Below are positions 10,801 through 17,704 of a DNA stretch of 64,000 nucleotides, piece after piece. The translations under genes and the position numbers were made by a program. The notes under the pieces were generated by a model, which saw only the letters and a list, made by a program, of their open reading frames with translations, did no database searches and was not told where the DNA came from. The stretch's first letter is position 1; every line of letters starts with the position of its first letter. Source of the stretch: Candidatus Fraserbacteria bacterium (GTDB lineage Bacteria; Bipolaricaulota; Bipolaricaulia; RBG-16-55-9; JAJCYT01). The DNA lies in contig JAJCYT010000028.1 of assembly GCA_029262795.1 (NCBI GenBank), positions 1 to 64,000 of the forward strand. The letters are read 5' to 3'.

Positions 10801-10870
10801 CTTCAACCACTTGGTCGTTTTGGCTGATTTGGACCACACCCAGCAAACGAACCTGTAACGAGAACTGCAT
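7823..10870 (-). CDS. SARP/BTAD-type transcriptional regulator with NB-ARC-like ATPase and TPR repeats
   Basis: The product has 1015 residues. The N-terminal winged-helix region contains GFESRKALALLCYL, typical of SARP DNA-binding domains, and is followed by the bacterial transcriptional activation domain (about 100-250). A P-loop, LVGLGGMGKTRLAL, lies near residue 300, and LLILDSFEHL is the Walker B strand. From about 690 to 970 there are tandem TPR repeats of the form NNLGxxxxxxGDYxxAxxLHxxAL. It should be an ATP-dependent, ligand- or protein-responsive activator. The start at the ATG in VVMQFSL fits the family; AAGGAGG is 13 bases ahead, rather far. Its position at the head of a block of minus-strand secreted-protein genes suggests it may control them; that is inference. 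Confidence 0.85.
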   Translation of the reverse strand: MQFSLQVRLLGVVQISQNDQVVEGFESRKALALLCYLMSDPHPIPRSQLVDLFWADKSETRGKGNLSRVLNNINRLLPDCLEANRQTVRFVPPPSLWLDTNVFDQLYREKTIASWNAAANLYQGTFLQGIFLDDAPTFETWLISQQEHWQQRVAEVLNGLTAYYLQKDEFQRGLKTTDHLLKLNPWREEAHRLKMLFLALTGQRSEALHQYQECQKILEQELELNPSELTQSLCKSIEADGISELQGEWKTRLFQPQNLVFMNHNLPAATTPFFGRTQELSDLTESLTASENRLWTLVGLGGMGKTRLALETANQMISHFHDGVFFIPLDAVRSGEGFLAEISQVLKLFPARQESLQQQLLNLLRDKQMLLILDSFEHLIDETTLLLTLLKEAPQLCLMVTSRQRLKLTGEQVFEVHGLSVNSPEPGAFSTLAPAVEMFLESARRAGSALHQDDHATVQKICEKLDGMPLGLELAAPWTRTVSCATIAEEIDKNLGFLTDTTIQDTARHQSIQAAFEHSWQLLNDTEKTTFAKLSVFKGGFTSEALTEVTESSWTTLASLQDKSLVHRASSHRFSLHGLLRQFGMEQLEKQRDLKQDIQCRHCTYFMAFAQDKGQQLQGEGQFNALRAIGQELENILIAWDWALNQGLEDLLTQVLYPLSRFFELNSRFEEGKVWFDEASIALSKVELEDSSLFPQLMICRGTLFLRQGDYEQSQKFLEQGLSLLKAEDTLNRACALEALGETYYFKGNDEDSKSLLEEGLSLFESLDNVWGTANGKNNLGNLYWRQGDYQRAQQLHQEALTLRQQMGDDWGMASSLNNLGAVAYHMEDYPSAQHYFEQGLEVGKGIEDHHNVAACLNNLGEVARRLTQMDRAKQLHQDSLKLRQKIGDRIGIAYSFNNLGDTSLTLGELEEAFASFQNALQRAMEVQAFPAAIYIMVGIARCFAQQKNWKTCAHLVGFILNHSEKGNDVDVRVRQLLEQIEAEIPEATLQPWLKHWENQSTEQMAALIQQLSLN

Positions 10871-11042
10871 GACGACTTTTAGACCTCCTTGAATTTGACC
10901 GGTTCTCAAGAGGGAACACGATTTCACTATAGTCAATATAACATATTTGCATAAAAAAATTTCAAAGCGAAGGATATGCGAAGAACTTCATATTAGAGTG
11001 GAGCTACCATCTGCTGATTGAGAATGATGAAAAGAGACGCTT

Positions 11043-11276
11043 ATGAGTCAATCAAGGTATCCAAAAGATTATCAAGCCTTCCTGATCCGATGCTGGCAGG
11101 AACATTCCGATGATCATCCATCTCAGTGGCGCTTTGCAACTGAGGAAGTTGGAGGCAATCACGAACATAAAGGTTTTTCCAATTTTGAAGAATTGAAGTC
11201 CTATTTACTTCACAAACTCAGTTTGAGCATCACAATTGACCTACGTAAGAAAGTAGAGGATCAGAATGGAGAATAA
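11043..11276 (+). CDS. small QWRF-type conserved protein, unknown function
   Basis: The product has 77 residues and starts at an ATG; AGAGACGC lies upstream but no clear ribosome binding site. The core reads FLIRCW, then SQWRFATEEV, then GFSNFEELKSYL. This pattern (aromatic strand, then F-x-(D/N)-hydrophobic-E-E-L) is familiar from short proteins that I recall beside signalling genes in Chloroflexota and some Cyanobacteria. No catalytic residues are evident and there is no signal peptide, so it is probably cytoplasmic. It is divergent from the BTAD regulator, sharing the 170-base gap at 10871-11042, and may be functionally tied to it. The family link is from memory, not a search. Confidence 0.55.
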   Translation: MSQSRYPKDYQAFLIRCWQEHSDDHPSQWRFATEEVGGNHEHKGFSNFEELKSYLLHKLSLSITIDLRKKVEDQNGE

Positions 11277-11283
11277 AAGCCTA

Positions 11284-11311
11284 ATGCAACCTAGTGGTTT
11301 TTAGGTTGCAT
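11284..11311. repeat. ATGCAACCTA...TAGGTTGCAT hairpin, copy C
   Basis: A perfect 10-base inverted repeat with an 8-base loop (GTGGTTTT), seven bases after the stop of the small QWRF-type gene. Total length is 28 bases, the same as copies A (1934) and B (14058), and all continue with CA. Here it could act as a terminator in the convergent gap, but there is no run of T directly after the stem. Confidence 0.65.
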
Positions 11312-11475
11312 CAAAAACCAGCTTTATTTTCAGTCCTTAAAACTTAGTCCCTTCCCTCCAATAAATGGGTCATACAAAATAGTTGCAGCACCTAACGAAT
11401 GAATTTCGCGAAAGTTAGCTTTTAAAGGCGCATGTGAGGCCTTGTCGAATATTAAAGTTTCACGCCTTAAATGCG

Positions 11476-13797
11476 TTATTGGTCGAAACATTCATTGCCA
11501 CCACCATTGTTGGCAAAGTCATTGCCTCTAGCAGTGATAGAACTGTTGCTTTGGAAAATACCACAATCGCCGTTGCCGCTGATCGTATTGTCAATGATGG
11601 TTGCCGAACTTTCTATCACAACCAAACCTACACCCAAGTTATTGGCAATAACATTGCCGATCAGTGTAGCCTGAGTGCCATCCAGTAAGAGAACGCCATC
11701 AGCAAAATCCCCATCAGGTGAGAATTTGGTGCCTGCAACGGTGCTATTACTAATCGTCAATGTGGAACCAAAACTTTGAAGGCCTACTTCCGTATTGTTG
11801 GATACTGTGCTGTTTTCAATCACCACATCATCGGAATCAAAGATATCGACTCCCACATAATCGTGATCAAACACAATAACGTTGTCGAGCCTGACGTTGC
11901 GGCTGTTGCTTAGTTGCAAACCACCGTGCCCGTTTTGCTGCAGGGTCACGTTTCGTAAGGCAATGCTTTCTGCTTGCTGTATGATCAAGCCACTGCCAAT
12001 GCCTGTAATGACCACCCCATCGATCACTACGCCTGCGGTGTTTTGAATAAGCAAGGTGGCTTCTCCCAGGTTGTCAAGCGCCACCAAGCCAGGGCGTCGA
12101 GCAACCAGACGCAGTGGTTTATCAATAATGGCTGTGAAGTCGCCTTCAATTGTTTCCATACGACCAGGATCGCGAAGGCTGCCCAGCACAATTGTGTCGC
12201 CTGGCCCTGCCACATCAATGGCCCGCTGCAAAGTATTGAAATCGTCGGGTACCGCCAGCGTGCGCGTCTGTGGTGAATAGCTACTGTCAGGTAATATATC
12301 GAGGGTGCCCAAGTTATCTTGGACGGTCGTTTGTCGCGATATTGCATGCCAGGTAAAGTTAGCAAGGTCCAGAGAAACGCCCGATGTCGACCGAATCGTT
12401 TCTTCCAGCCTTGGCGCATCCACAATAATATCAAGTTGGGTGCGCCTATCGTTCAAAGAATATGCAATCAAATCGGGCCTCAGATCAAATGCGCTTGAGT
12501 TTGTTCGATCCCCACCGGACTTTGCAGGGTTCCAAATAAACACATTCCCGTTCAGGAAATTTTCAAACGGCGACGAGTGCGACGGTCCTGTGTTTAACGC
12601 CGCGGCTGAAAAGTCCATCCCAAAATTTGGAAAGATAGGCTCAACAAAGCCTGTTGAAGGATCACCATCGGCATCAAATTGAATATCAAAGAAATTGAGT
12701 AAGCTGTCTTCTGCAAACACCGTTGGCAGAGGCTCGCTGAAAGTTAGCCCCATGTTTAGACGTTTTACCGAACCGCGAAAGTCAAGCTGTCCGCTACGCA
12801 ATTTGGGCAAAAACTCAAAAGCTGCATCAGGAGTGGGGATGAGTTGAGGCTCGGAAATCCTTCCCCTGTCATCATAACGCACCTGAACTGCTCTGCTTAA
12901 ATCATTGGGTGCAGTTAATACAAGAGCCTGACGGCCAAGATCATCGAACATATAGGCCGTGCCAACCAGCACCGTATGGGTTGAGACTCTTGTTTCTGGA
13001 TCAAATTCGCTACGCATCAGGGTGCTATTTCTAGGTAAAGGTGCTGCGTTACTGAGGCGAACGAAAGCAAAGTTAAGCGCATTTGGATCGAATGGAAAGG
13101 CTCCCGTCACATCTGCAAAGGCCTCTGGTCCTAAAAGAAATGATGTGATTCCCTCAACAAACTGCGAAGCAATGGACTCCGAAGCCACTGTGTCTGGCTT
13201 ATTTAGAAACAGCAAAGCAGCTGTGCCAGGCGCTGTAACAAATTCAATGGCCCCACTTTTGAGAATCACACAGCCACGCCGTGCTGCAATGAGGTCGGAA
13301 TCCAGTGTTGCTGCTGGCGCCACATCCGGATCAAGCGTGGCCTCCCAGGGGTGCCAGTCTTCATATTCGCCGATTTGACTGCCCGTGGACAGTGAGGTCA
13401 GGCGAAACATCACATCATGGCTTTCCAGCGTGGCGGATGTTTCTTGTTGACCTTCTGAGCTAAGCGTCATCCATGTAAAGGGAATGTTAACATTGGATCT
13501 CAAAGATTGGGGAGGTTGTTCATTCATAGACACCTGTACACTGCCACGGATTCCTGTACTAAAAAGCTCTTGATCCATCGTAATGCTTGCCGTTTTAAGA
13601 TCCAGTCCTCGGCAAGGTGTCAAAATACCCGAAAGTTTTCTCACACAATCTCCAGAAGCATCATGTGTCAAGAAGTCTCCTTTGTCTCCAATATCCAGTT
13701 GAAATACAACTAAATCAAAAGAATTGGCTCCTTGATTTAAAAATACTAGCAATACAAAAAAAACCATGACCAGTTTGACCATTGACGGTGCAGACAT
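11476..13797 (-). CDS. exported right-handed parallel beta-helix protein
   Basis: The product has 773 residues with a signal peptide (hydrophobic VMVFFVLLVFLNQGANS). The middle contains IQFDADGDPSTGF, a motif seen in secreted carbohydrate- or calcium-binding beta domains. From about 510 to the end, after TLAVPDDFNTLQRAIDVAGP, runs a right-handed beta-helix with repeats such as GVVIDGVVITG, LRNVTLQQNG, VRLDNVIVFD and VVIENSTVSNNT. This PbH1/NosD-like architecture occurs in pectate-lyase-like enzymes and surface proteins. No lyase catalytic residues could be assigned. It has a similar entry sequence to the lipoprotein at 45508 (ATIQRGINAA). It is flanked on both sides by copies of the ATGCAAC hairpin. 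Confidence 0.7.
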   Translation of the reverse strand: MSAPSMVKLVMVFFVLLVFLNQGANSFDLVVFQLDIGDKGDFLTHDASGDCVRKLSGILTPCRGLDLKTASITMDQELFSTGIRGSVQVSMNEQPPQSLRSNVNIPFTWMTLSSEGQQETSATLESHDVMFRLTSLSTGSQIGEYEDWHPWEATLDPDVAPAATLDSDLIAARRGCVILKSGAIEFVTAPGTAALLFLNKPDTVASESIASQFVEGITSFLLGPEAFADVTGAFPFDPNALNFAFVRLSNAAPLPRNSTLMRSEFDPETRVSTHTVLVGTAYMFDDLGRQALVLTAPNDLSRAVQVRYDDRGRISEPQLIPTPDAAFEFLPKLRSGQLDFRGSVKRLNMGLTFSEPLPTVFAEDSLLNFFDIQFDADGDPSTGFVEPIFPNFGMDFSAAALNTGPSHSSPFENFLNGNVFIWNPAKSGGDRTNSSAFDLRPDLIAYSLNDRRTQLDIIVDAPRLEETIRSTSGVSLDLANFTWHAISRQTTVQDNLGTLDILPDSSYSPQTRTLAVPDDFNTLQRAIDVAGPGDTIVLGSLRDPGRMETIEGDFTAIIDKPLRLVARRPGLVALDNLGEATLLIQNTAGVVIDGVVITGIGSGLIIQQAESIALRNVTLQQNGHGGLQLSNSRNVRLDNVIVFDHDYVGVDIFDSDDVVIENSTVSNNTEVGLQSFGSTLTISNSTVAGTKFSPDGDFADGVLLLDGTQATLIGNVIANNLGVGLVVIESSATIIDNTISGNGDCGIFQSNSSITARGNDFANNGGGNECFDQ

Positions 13798-14057
13798 AAA
13801 ATACTCCTTCCATAATATTGGTCATCATCGGTTTGACACCTATTCTCAATATGATTTCTCATCAAGTGCTTATACCGATATTCATAAGCACTCATCTCTC
13901 AACTGATAGATTATAATTGTAATACTTTCGTAAAATCTTCGTTTCAGACACTGCCAGTGTATTTTTCATTGAACCAAAGGCCTATATCGGCGATGTTCAA
14001 ATCTTTAGCGTCCCATTTTTCCAAGAACTGGGACATTTTGAATTTTGGCGCAACACC

Positions 14058-14104
14058 ATGCAACTAAATAGATATTAGGTTGCATCATGGATCTGCCGGA
14101 AATA
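14058..14104. repeat. ATGCAAC...GTTGCATCA dispersed hairpin, copy B
   Basis: Arms ATGCAAC (14058-14064) and GTTGCAT (14079-14085) enclose 14 bases. The tail TGGATCTGCCGGAA matches copy A at 1962-1977 in most positions. It lies about 260 bases upstream of the beta-helix gene start. Confidence 0.6.
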
Positions 14105-14245
14105 CGTCTCAAACATTAAATTCAAAATCGTTGGCTCAAGTTTTGATTTTTTACGCAACCTTTTCCCCATTAATTGAGAATTAGTTAGGTAAAGAAAGAC
14201 ACGGTGGTATAATTTGGACAATAGTTATTATGGCTAATACCGCCT

Positions 14246-14272
14246 TGTCACATTTCCGCACAGAATGTGACA
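14246..14272. repeat. palindrome TGTCACATT-N9-AATGTGACA, copy 2
   Basis: Both 9-base arms are identical to copy 1 at 1835-1861. A related but distinct palindrome, CAGTGACA-CAT-TGTCACTG, follows at 14329-14347. The pair sits at the presumed left side of the serine-recombinase element. Confidence 0.6.
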
Positions 14273-14347
14273 GTTTCTTTTTCCTTATCAAAATTATTCC
14301 CATCTGCTCGCTTGCGCTCATTACAAAACAGTGACACATTGTCACTG

Positions 14348-14898
14348 CCATGACAAAAGCGAGACAAATTCCCAAACTGCCCCGCCTCCTTGAATTTTGA
14401 TCCTATTTCTAAGATCGGACCTTTTCAATGGGAGCATATTCAATCGTACGTCGTTATTGATGGCACGAACAAGGATGTTGCATCCTTGTGTGTGGGTACT
14501 GTTCCTATGGGTGCCCCTTTGTACAGACAAAAACCGCCAAAATTCCCTACATCAAATTTTGTTTATGTTCAGTTTGACGTTTTATCCAAACTGTCAAATT
14601 GACGAAAGAAACACTAAAGGTAGGCATTTATGTATGCCTAAGTGTGTGTGTGTAAAGCACCGACAACGTGCGTAAACAAAAGCCCCCCCACTTCGGTGTC
14701 AGTTTGGGGGTTGGTAGTCCCTATTCAGTACCCTCAGAGACACAACGGAAAAATCAAAAACCCCGTTGTCTTAGAAACAATTTGGCGAAACCCCCCGTAA
14801 ATTCAGTCCTGTTCTATTGTCCTTACACATTGGCTACTGGATTCCCTTTTCGCCATTAAATAAACTTAACAGAAGGAACGAGCGGGGGAGTATCTAAA
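14348..14898. other. non-coding, hairpin-rich segment at the left of the recombinase element
   Basis: No gene can be supported here: the open frames lack ribosome binding sites and have unlikely composition. The DNA does show structure. A run of seven C at 14683-14689 leads into CAC-TTCG-GTG (a UUCG tetraloop with a C-G closing pair) and is followed by five G at 14706-14710 that can pair back. A second stem pairs the AACGG near 14745 with CCGTTGTCT near 14770. Such a layout suits a structured RNA or an end of a mobile element. Which of these is true cannot be decided from one copy. Confidence 0.35.
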
Positions 14899-15039
14899 AT
14901 GCCTTGTTGGTCATCTTTTGGCCTCAAAGAAAGCATTAGTTTGACTAACAAACAAGATTACAAAGCCAGTGCAAAATCGATGCCACTAATTCTCATGTGG
15001 ATAATCTTTGCTGTAATCGCCATTGGTAGAATAGCATAG
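14899..15039 (+). CDS. small membrane protein of 46 residues in the recombinase element
   Basis: The frame begins with ATG at 14899 and has a strong ribosome binding site (GGGGGAG, 14884-14890) eight bases ahead. The product has a soluble, lysine-containing first half and one hydrophobic helix near the end (MPLILMWIIFAVIAIG). I do not recognise it. It is the first of several short plus-strand frames that precede the serine recombinase, so it may be cargo of that element. The good translation signal is the main support. Confidence 0.45.
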   Translation: MPCWSSFGLKESISLTNKQDYKASAKSMPLILMWIIFAVIAIGRIA

Positions 15040-15049
15040 GGCTTGGCAC

Positions 15050-15364
15050 TTGTACCCAACCTTGTTGGGTATCCAGCGAGACACAGAAATCAACTCCAGA
15101 CTATTCACTAAATCCACTGGGTTGGCACTTCTTAAATGGGCCGATGAAGATAACTCCCTATCTACACGTATCGCTGAATACGCAGCCCAAGAGGGCGATT
15201 TCTCAGAAATTCATTCTCAGTTCCGCAATCAACAATCTTTTTACGACAACGAATGGAGAACGAAGCTTCGAAATTGCCAATTGAATACATACCACAAATG
15301 TAGATGCGGCATATGGTGGGTGGCAGAGTCAGAGACCGCCATGCCGCTTCCACCAGTGTCATGA
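15050..15364 (+). CDS. possible hypothetical protein or gene remnant in the recombinase element
   Basis: A 104-residue frame with balanced, protein-like composition (for example LLKWADEDNSLSTRIAEYAA), but no ATG start and no ribosome binding site. The earliest possible start is a TTG at 15050. It may be a decayed gene fragment. I do not recognise it, and the end CRCGIWW is not a known motif to me. Confidence 0.25.
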   Translation: MYPTLLGIQRDTEINSRLFTKSTGLALLKWADEDNSLSTRIAEYAAQEGDFSEIHSQFRNQQSFYDNEWRTKLRNCQLNTYHKCRCGIWWVAESETAMPLPPVS

Positions 15365-15499
15365 GCATGTGACTGCCGTACTCACCCAGACCTGATTCCA
15401 GAATGAACCTTTCGGGCCAATGGAACGACGATCTACCAGGATCTTGACTATAACAAAACTGGATTTAAATGTATTGGAATGCTATATTCAAAAAATGAA

Positions 15500-15532
15500 T
15501 GACCCCCGAACCGTGGAAAGTAACAGGGGTCA
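15500..15532. repeat. hairpin upstream of the small-ORF pair
   Basis: TGACCCC (15500-15506) and GGGGTCA (15526-15532) form a 7-base stem with a 19-base loop, about 20 bases before the ribosome binding site of the gene at 15558. It could be a leader structure or an operator. Confidence 0.4.
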
Positions 15533-15557
15533 GTCTGAATAACATAGAGGAGCACGA

Positions 15558-15791
15558 ATGCCCCAGTCATTTTTTATACCTATAAAGACACAAAAAGTCA
15601 AGATAGCGCACGATTCTGCACTTTGTGTTGCCTATGATCCCCTTGATTGCCCACTGGGTAAGACCTTACAGAAGTTTTTGCTGCCTCATTTTTCTTCTGG
15701 ACGAAGTGGGCAAGATGCACTATCTCAAGGGCAGAACAGGTATGGAAATCGCCTGCCCCTGCGACCTTCCCTTGTGGGGGTGACAGTGTGA
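15558..15791 (+). CDS. small protein of 77 residues in the recombinase element, unknown
   Basis: The frame starts at an ATG with GAGGAG placed five to six bases ahead, a good site. The product begins MPQSFFIPIKTQKVKIAHDS and contains a Cys and several basic residues; no domain is recognisable. Its stop overlaps the GTG start of the next small gene (GTGA at 15788-15791), which suggests translational coupling. That gene in turn overlaps the recombinase. It may be a directionality or regulatory factor of the element, but this is inference from position only. Confidence 0.5.
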   Translation: MPQSFFIPIKTQKVKIAHDSALCVAYDPLDCPLGKTLQKFLLPHFSSGRSGQDALSQGQNRYGNRLPLRPSLVGVTV

Positions 15792-15982
15792 AGGACGTAT
15801 TAGAAGTTGCTCGAACCAACCTAGATAGCTATCAACAAACGCACGGCACTATAGACATCACTTCTAATAGCCACTTTCAAAGGGTTTTACCTGAACTCAT
15901 TGAGTTGATTTTGGCATCACGAAGGAGAAACAATGGACAGCAGAATCAGAGACAACAGGAGGATACTGATGAAGCTGTTTAG
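15788..15982 (+). CDS. small helical protein of 64 residues coupled to the serine recombinase
   Basis: It starts with GTG at 15788 behind a G-rich site (GGGGGTG), overlapping the stop of the previous gene. The product (MKDVLEVARTNLDSYQQTHG then a hydrophobic LPELIELILASRRR) looks helical with a Gln-rich hydrophilic tail. It overlaps the first codons of the recombinase frame, which itself has a perfect ribosome binding site inside this gene. This overlapping chain suggests one operon. I do not recognise the protein; a small accessory factor of the recombinase is one possibility. Confidence 0.5.
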   Translation: MKDVLEVARTNLDSYQQTHGTIDITSNSHFQRVLPELIELILASRRRNNGQQNQRQQEDTDEAV

Positions 15983-17486
15983 ATATATTCGAGTTTCAAC
16001 GATTGACCAGACTAAGGGTGCTTCTTTTGAAACCCAAGATGAGGCTGGCAAAATCTTTTGTGACCGTCACGGTTATATAGATGCAGGTAAATATATAGAG
16101 CATAGAAGCGCAAAAGATCACAACGCCAGGGATCAATTTACAAAAATGTGTCAGGATTTGGAAAAACGAGAGTATGCCGATGTCGCGGGCGTTTTGGTTT
16201 ATGACTTGGCGCGGATTTCTCGAAATCGTACTGATTGGGCTTACCTAAAAGAACAGGCACGGAATTGCGCTGGCGTAATCATATTGTCGGCCACAGAGAC
16301 AATTTCACAAGACATTCATGGTGATTTTCAGTCGGATATCAAGAACGCCTATTCTGTATATGAAAGCGGTATGAATAGTACTCGTGTTGTAGCCAACATG
16401 GTCAAATGGGCTGAGCGAGGCATTACGCCCGGCAGTATACCCAGAGGCTATCAACGGCCCCGGCTGACAACTGCAAGGGAAAGAGGCCGAATACCAGAGC
16501 CAAATAAAGATGCACCATTAATTGAAAAGCTATTTAAACGCGCATCCACAGGTCTTTATAATGTTTCACAATTGGCGGAATACGCTGCTGACATAGGCTT
16601 GACCTTAAGAGGGAAAATGCACCACAGGCAGACCATTGGGCGTTTACTCAAGAATCCATTTTATATAGGAAAGTTTGTTTTTAGAGGTACAGTTTATATT
16701 GGTTTACACACACCAATTATTTCTAATGATTTATTTTACGCCGTTCAAGACGTGCTCAATGAAGGTGGTCGAAAGCAGTCAAAAGGGAATGTAGACGCCT
16801 TTCCATTACGTGGATTGGTTAGCTGCTTTGACTGTGGGGAAGCAATGACCTCCTACCGGGTAAAGAAAACATACAAGCGTGGTCATTCTGATCTTTGGAC
16901 ATATTACACTTGTTACAAGAAAAACTCGAATAAATGTTCTAAAACTCACCGACAATCACGCATTTTTGCAGAAGCCCAGTCAATATTCACACCTTTAAAA
17001 TTCACTGATATCGAGCTTTCAAAAATCGGAACACAAGTGGACCATTATTTGAATGAAAGGAGTGCTTCATCAAAGCGGGACAAATCTCGACTGCTATTGA
17101 AAGAAGAAGAACTTCACGAATTGATTACCAAGGGTGTGCGAAGGCTGACGCTCGGCACATTCCCTGGCTCAGAAGACTCATACCTAAAACAACTCAAGGC
17201 GTGGGAGCATGAATTAGATGCTGTTAAAACCAATCTATCCGCGCTGAATAACGAACAAACCGTAAACACCGATGAGTTGAAGGTCGTATTAGAACTCATT
17301 TCTGATCTTGGGTCAACTTATGCTGGTCTTAATAGGTTAGAAAAGGGCCGTCTTTTGAAGATTGTCTGTTCTAACCTCTTGGTCGGTGACGGAAAACTAG
17401 AGCCAATCTATGCTGAACCATTTGACGCAGTGGCAAATAGAGGCCGTAGTCAAAACTGGTGCGCCCGAAAGGACTCGAACCCTTAA
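15969..17486 (+). CDS. large serine recombinase of an element integrated at tRNA-Arg
   Basis: The product has 505 residues from the ATG at 15969, preceded by AGGAGG with a six-base spacer. An upstream in-frame ATG at 15933 also has a site and would add 12 residues. YIRVSTIDQ carries the nucleophilic Ser, and YDLARISRNRTDW is the resolvase-domain Arg region. Then come the recombinase domain (about 160-280, GSIPRGYQRP), a zinc ribbon (CFDCGEAM and CYKKNSNKC, about 290-340) and a C-terminal coiled coil. This is the standard large serine integrase order. The last residues, CARKDSNP, and the stop codon are encoded by the 3' part of tRNA-Arg, so the gene ends inside the attachment site. That is unusual for a serine recombinase. 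A related tail lies at 28210. Confidence 0.85.
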   Translation: MKLFRYIRVSTIDQTKGASFETQDEAGKIFCDRHGYIDAGKYIEHRSAKDHNARDQFTKMCQDLEKREYADVAGVLVYDLARISRNRTDWAYLKEQARNCAGVIILSATETISQDIHGDFQSDIKNAYSVYESGMNSTRVVANMVKWAERGITPGSIPRGYQRPRLTTARERGRIPEPNKDAPLIEKLFKRASTGLYNVSQLAEYAADIGLTLRGKMHHRQTIGRLLKNPFYIGKFVFRGTVYIGLHTPIISNDLFYAVQDVLNEGGRKQSKGNVDAFPLRGLVSCFDCGEAMTSYRVKKTYKRGHSDLWTYYTCYKKNSNKCSKTHRQSRIFAEAQSIFTPLKFTDIELSKIGTQVDHYLNERSASSKRDKSRLLLKEEELHELITKGVRRLTLGTFPGSEDSYLKQLKAWEHELDAVKTNLSALNNEQTVNTDELKVVLELISDLGSTYAGLNRLEKGRLLKIVCSNLLVGDGKLEPIYAEPFDAVANRGRSQNWCARKDSNP

Positions 17487-17533
17487 CCTTCCGGTCCGAA
17501 GCCGGACGCTCTATCCAATTGAGCTACGGGCGC
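17457..17533 (-). tRNA. tRNA-Arg (anticodon TCG)
   Basis: Read on the minus strand, a full cloverleaf is visible: acceptor GCGCCCG pairing with CGGGCGC, D arm GCTCAATTGGATAGAGC, anticodon stem TCCGG/CCGGA with loop CTTCGGA (anticodon TCG, reading CGA), and T arm AGGGTTCGAGTCCTT. CCA is encoded at 17457-17459. The serine recombinase gene ends inside its 3' half. Confidence 0.95.
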
Positions 17534-17704
17534 AAACTTCGTTTGATGAATATTAGAACTGGCCAAGTTGATGTGTTTGCAAACGTTGATTCTTTTCATA
17601 AAAGATACCCTGGCTCGATCCTAATATTTCGGACCATCAAAACGTTTGGGTATTTTATCAGAGAGCGAATGGTTGCTTCAAGGAGATTTGTGAAAACGCA
17701 TTGC

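Noticed and set aside
14390-14859. Short plus-strand frames left of the recombinase element
   Set aside because: They cross strong hairpins, lack ribosome binding sites and have odd composition.
13798-15960. Second copy of the tRNA-Arg 3' end as the left attachment site
   Set aside because: No match to GCGCCCGAAAGGACTCG or a clear part of it was found, so the left boundary of the element stays undefined.
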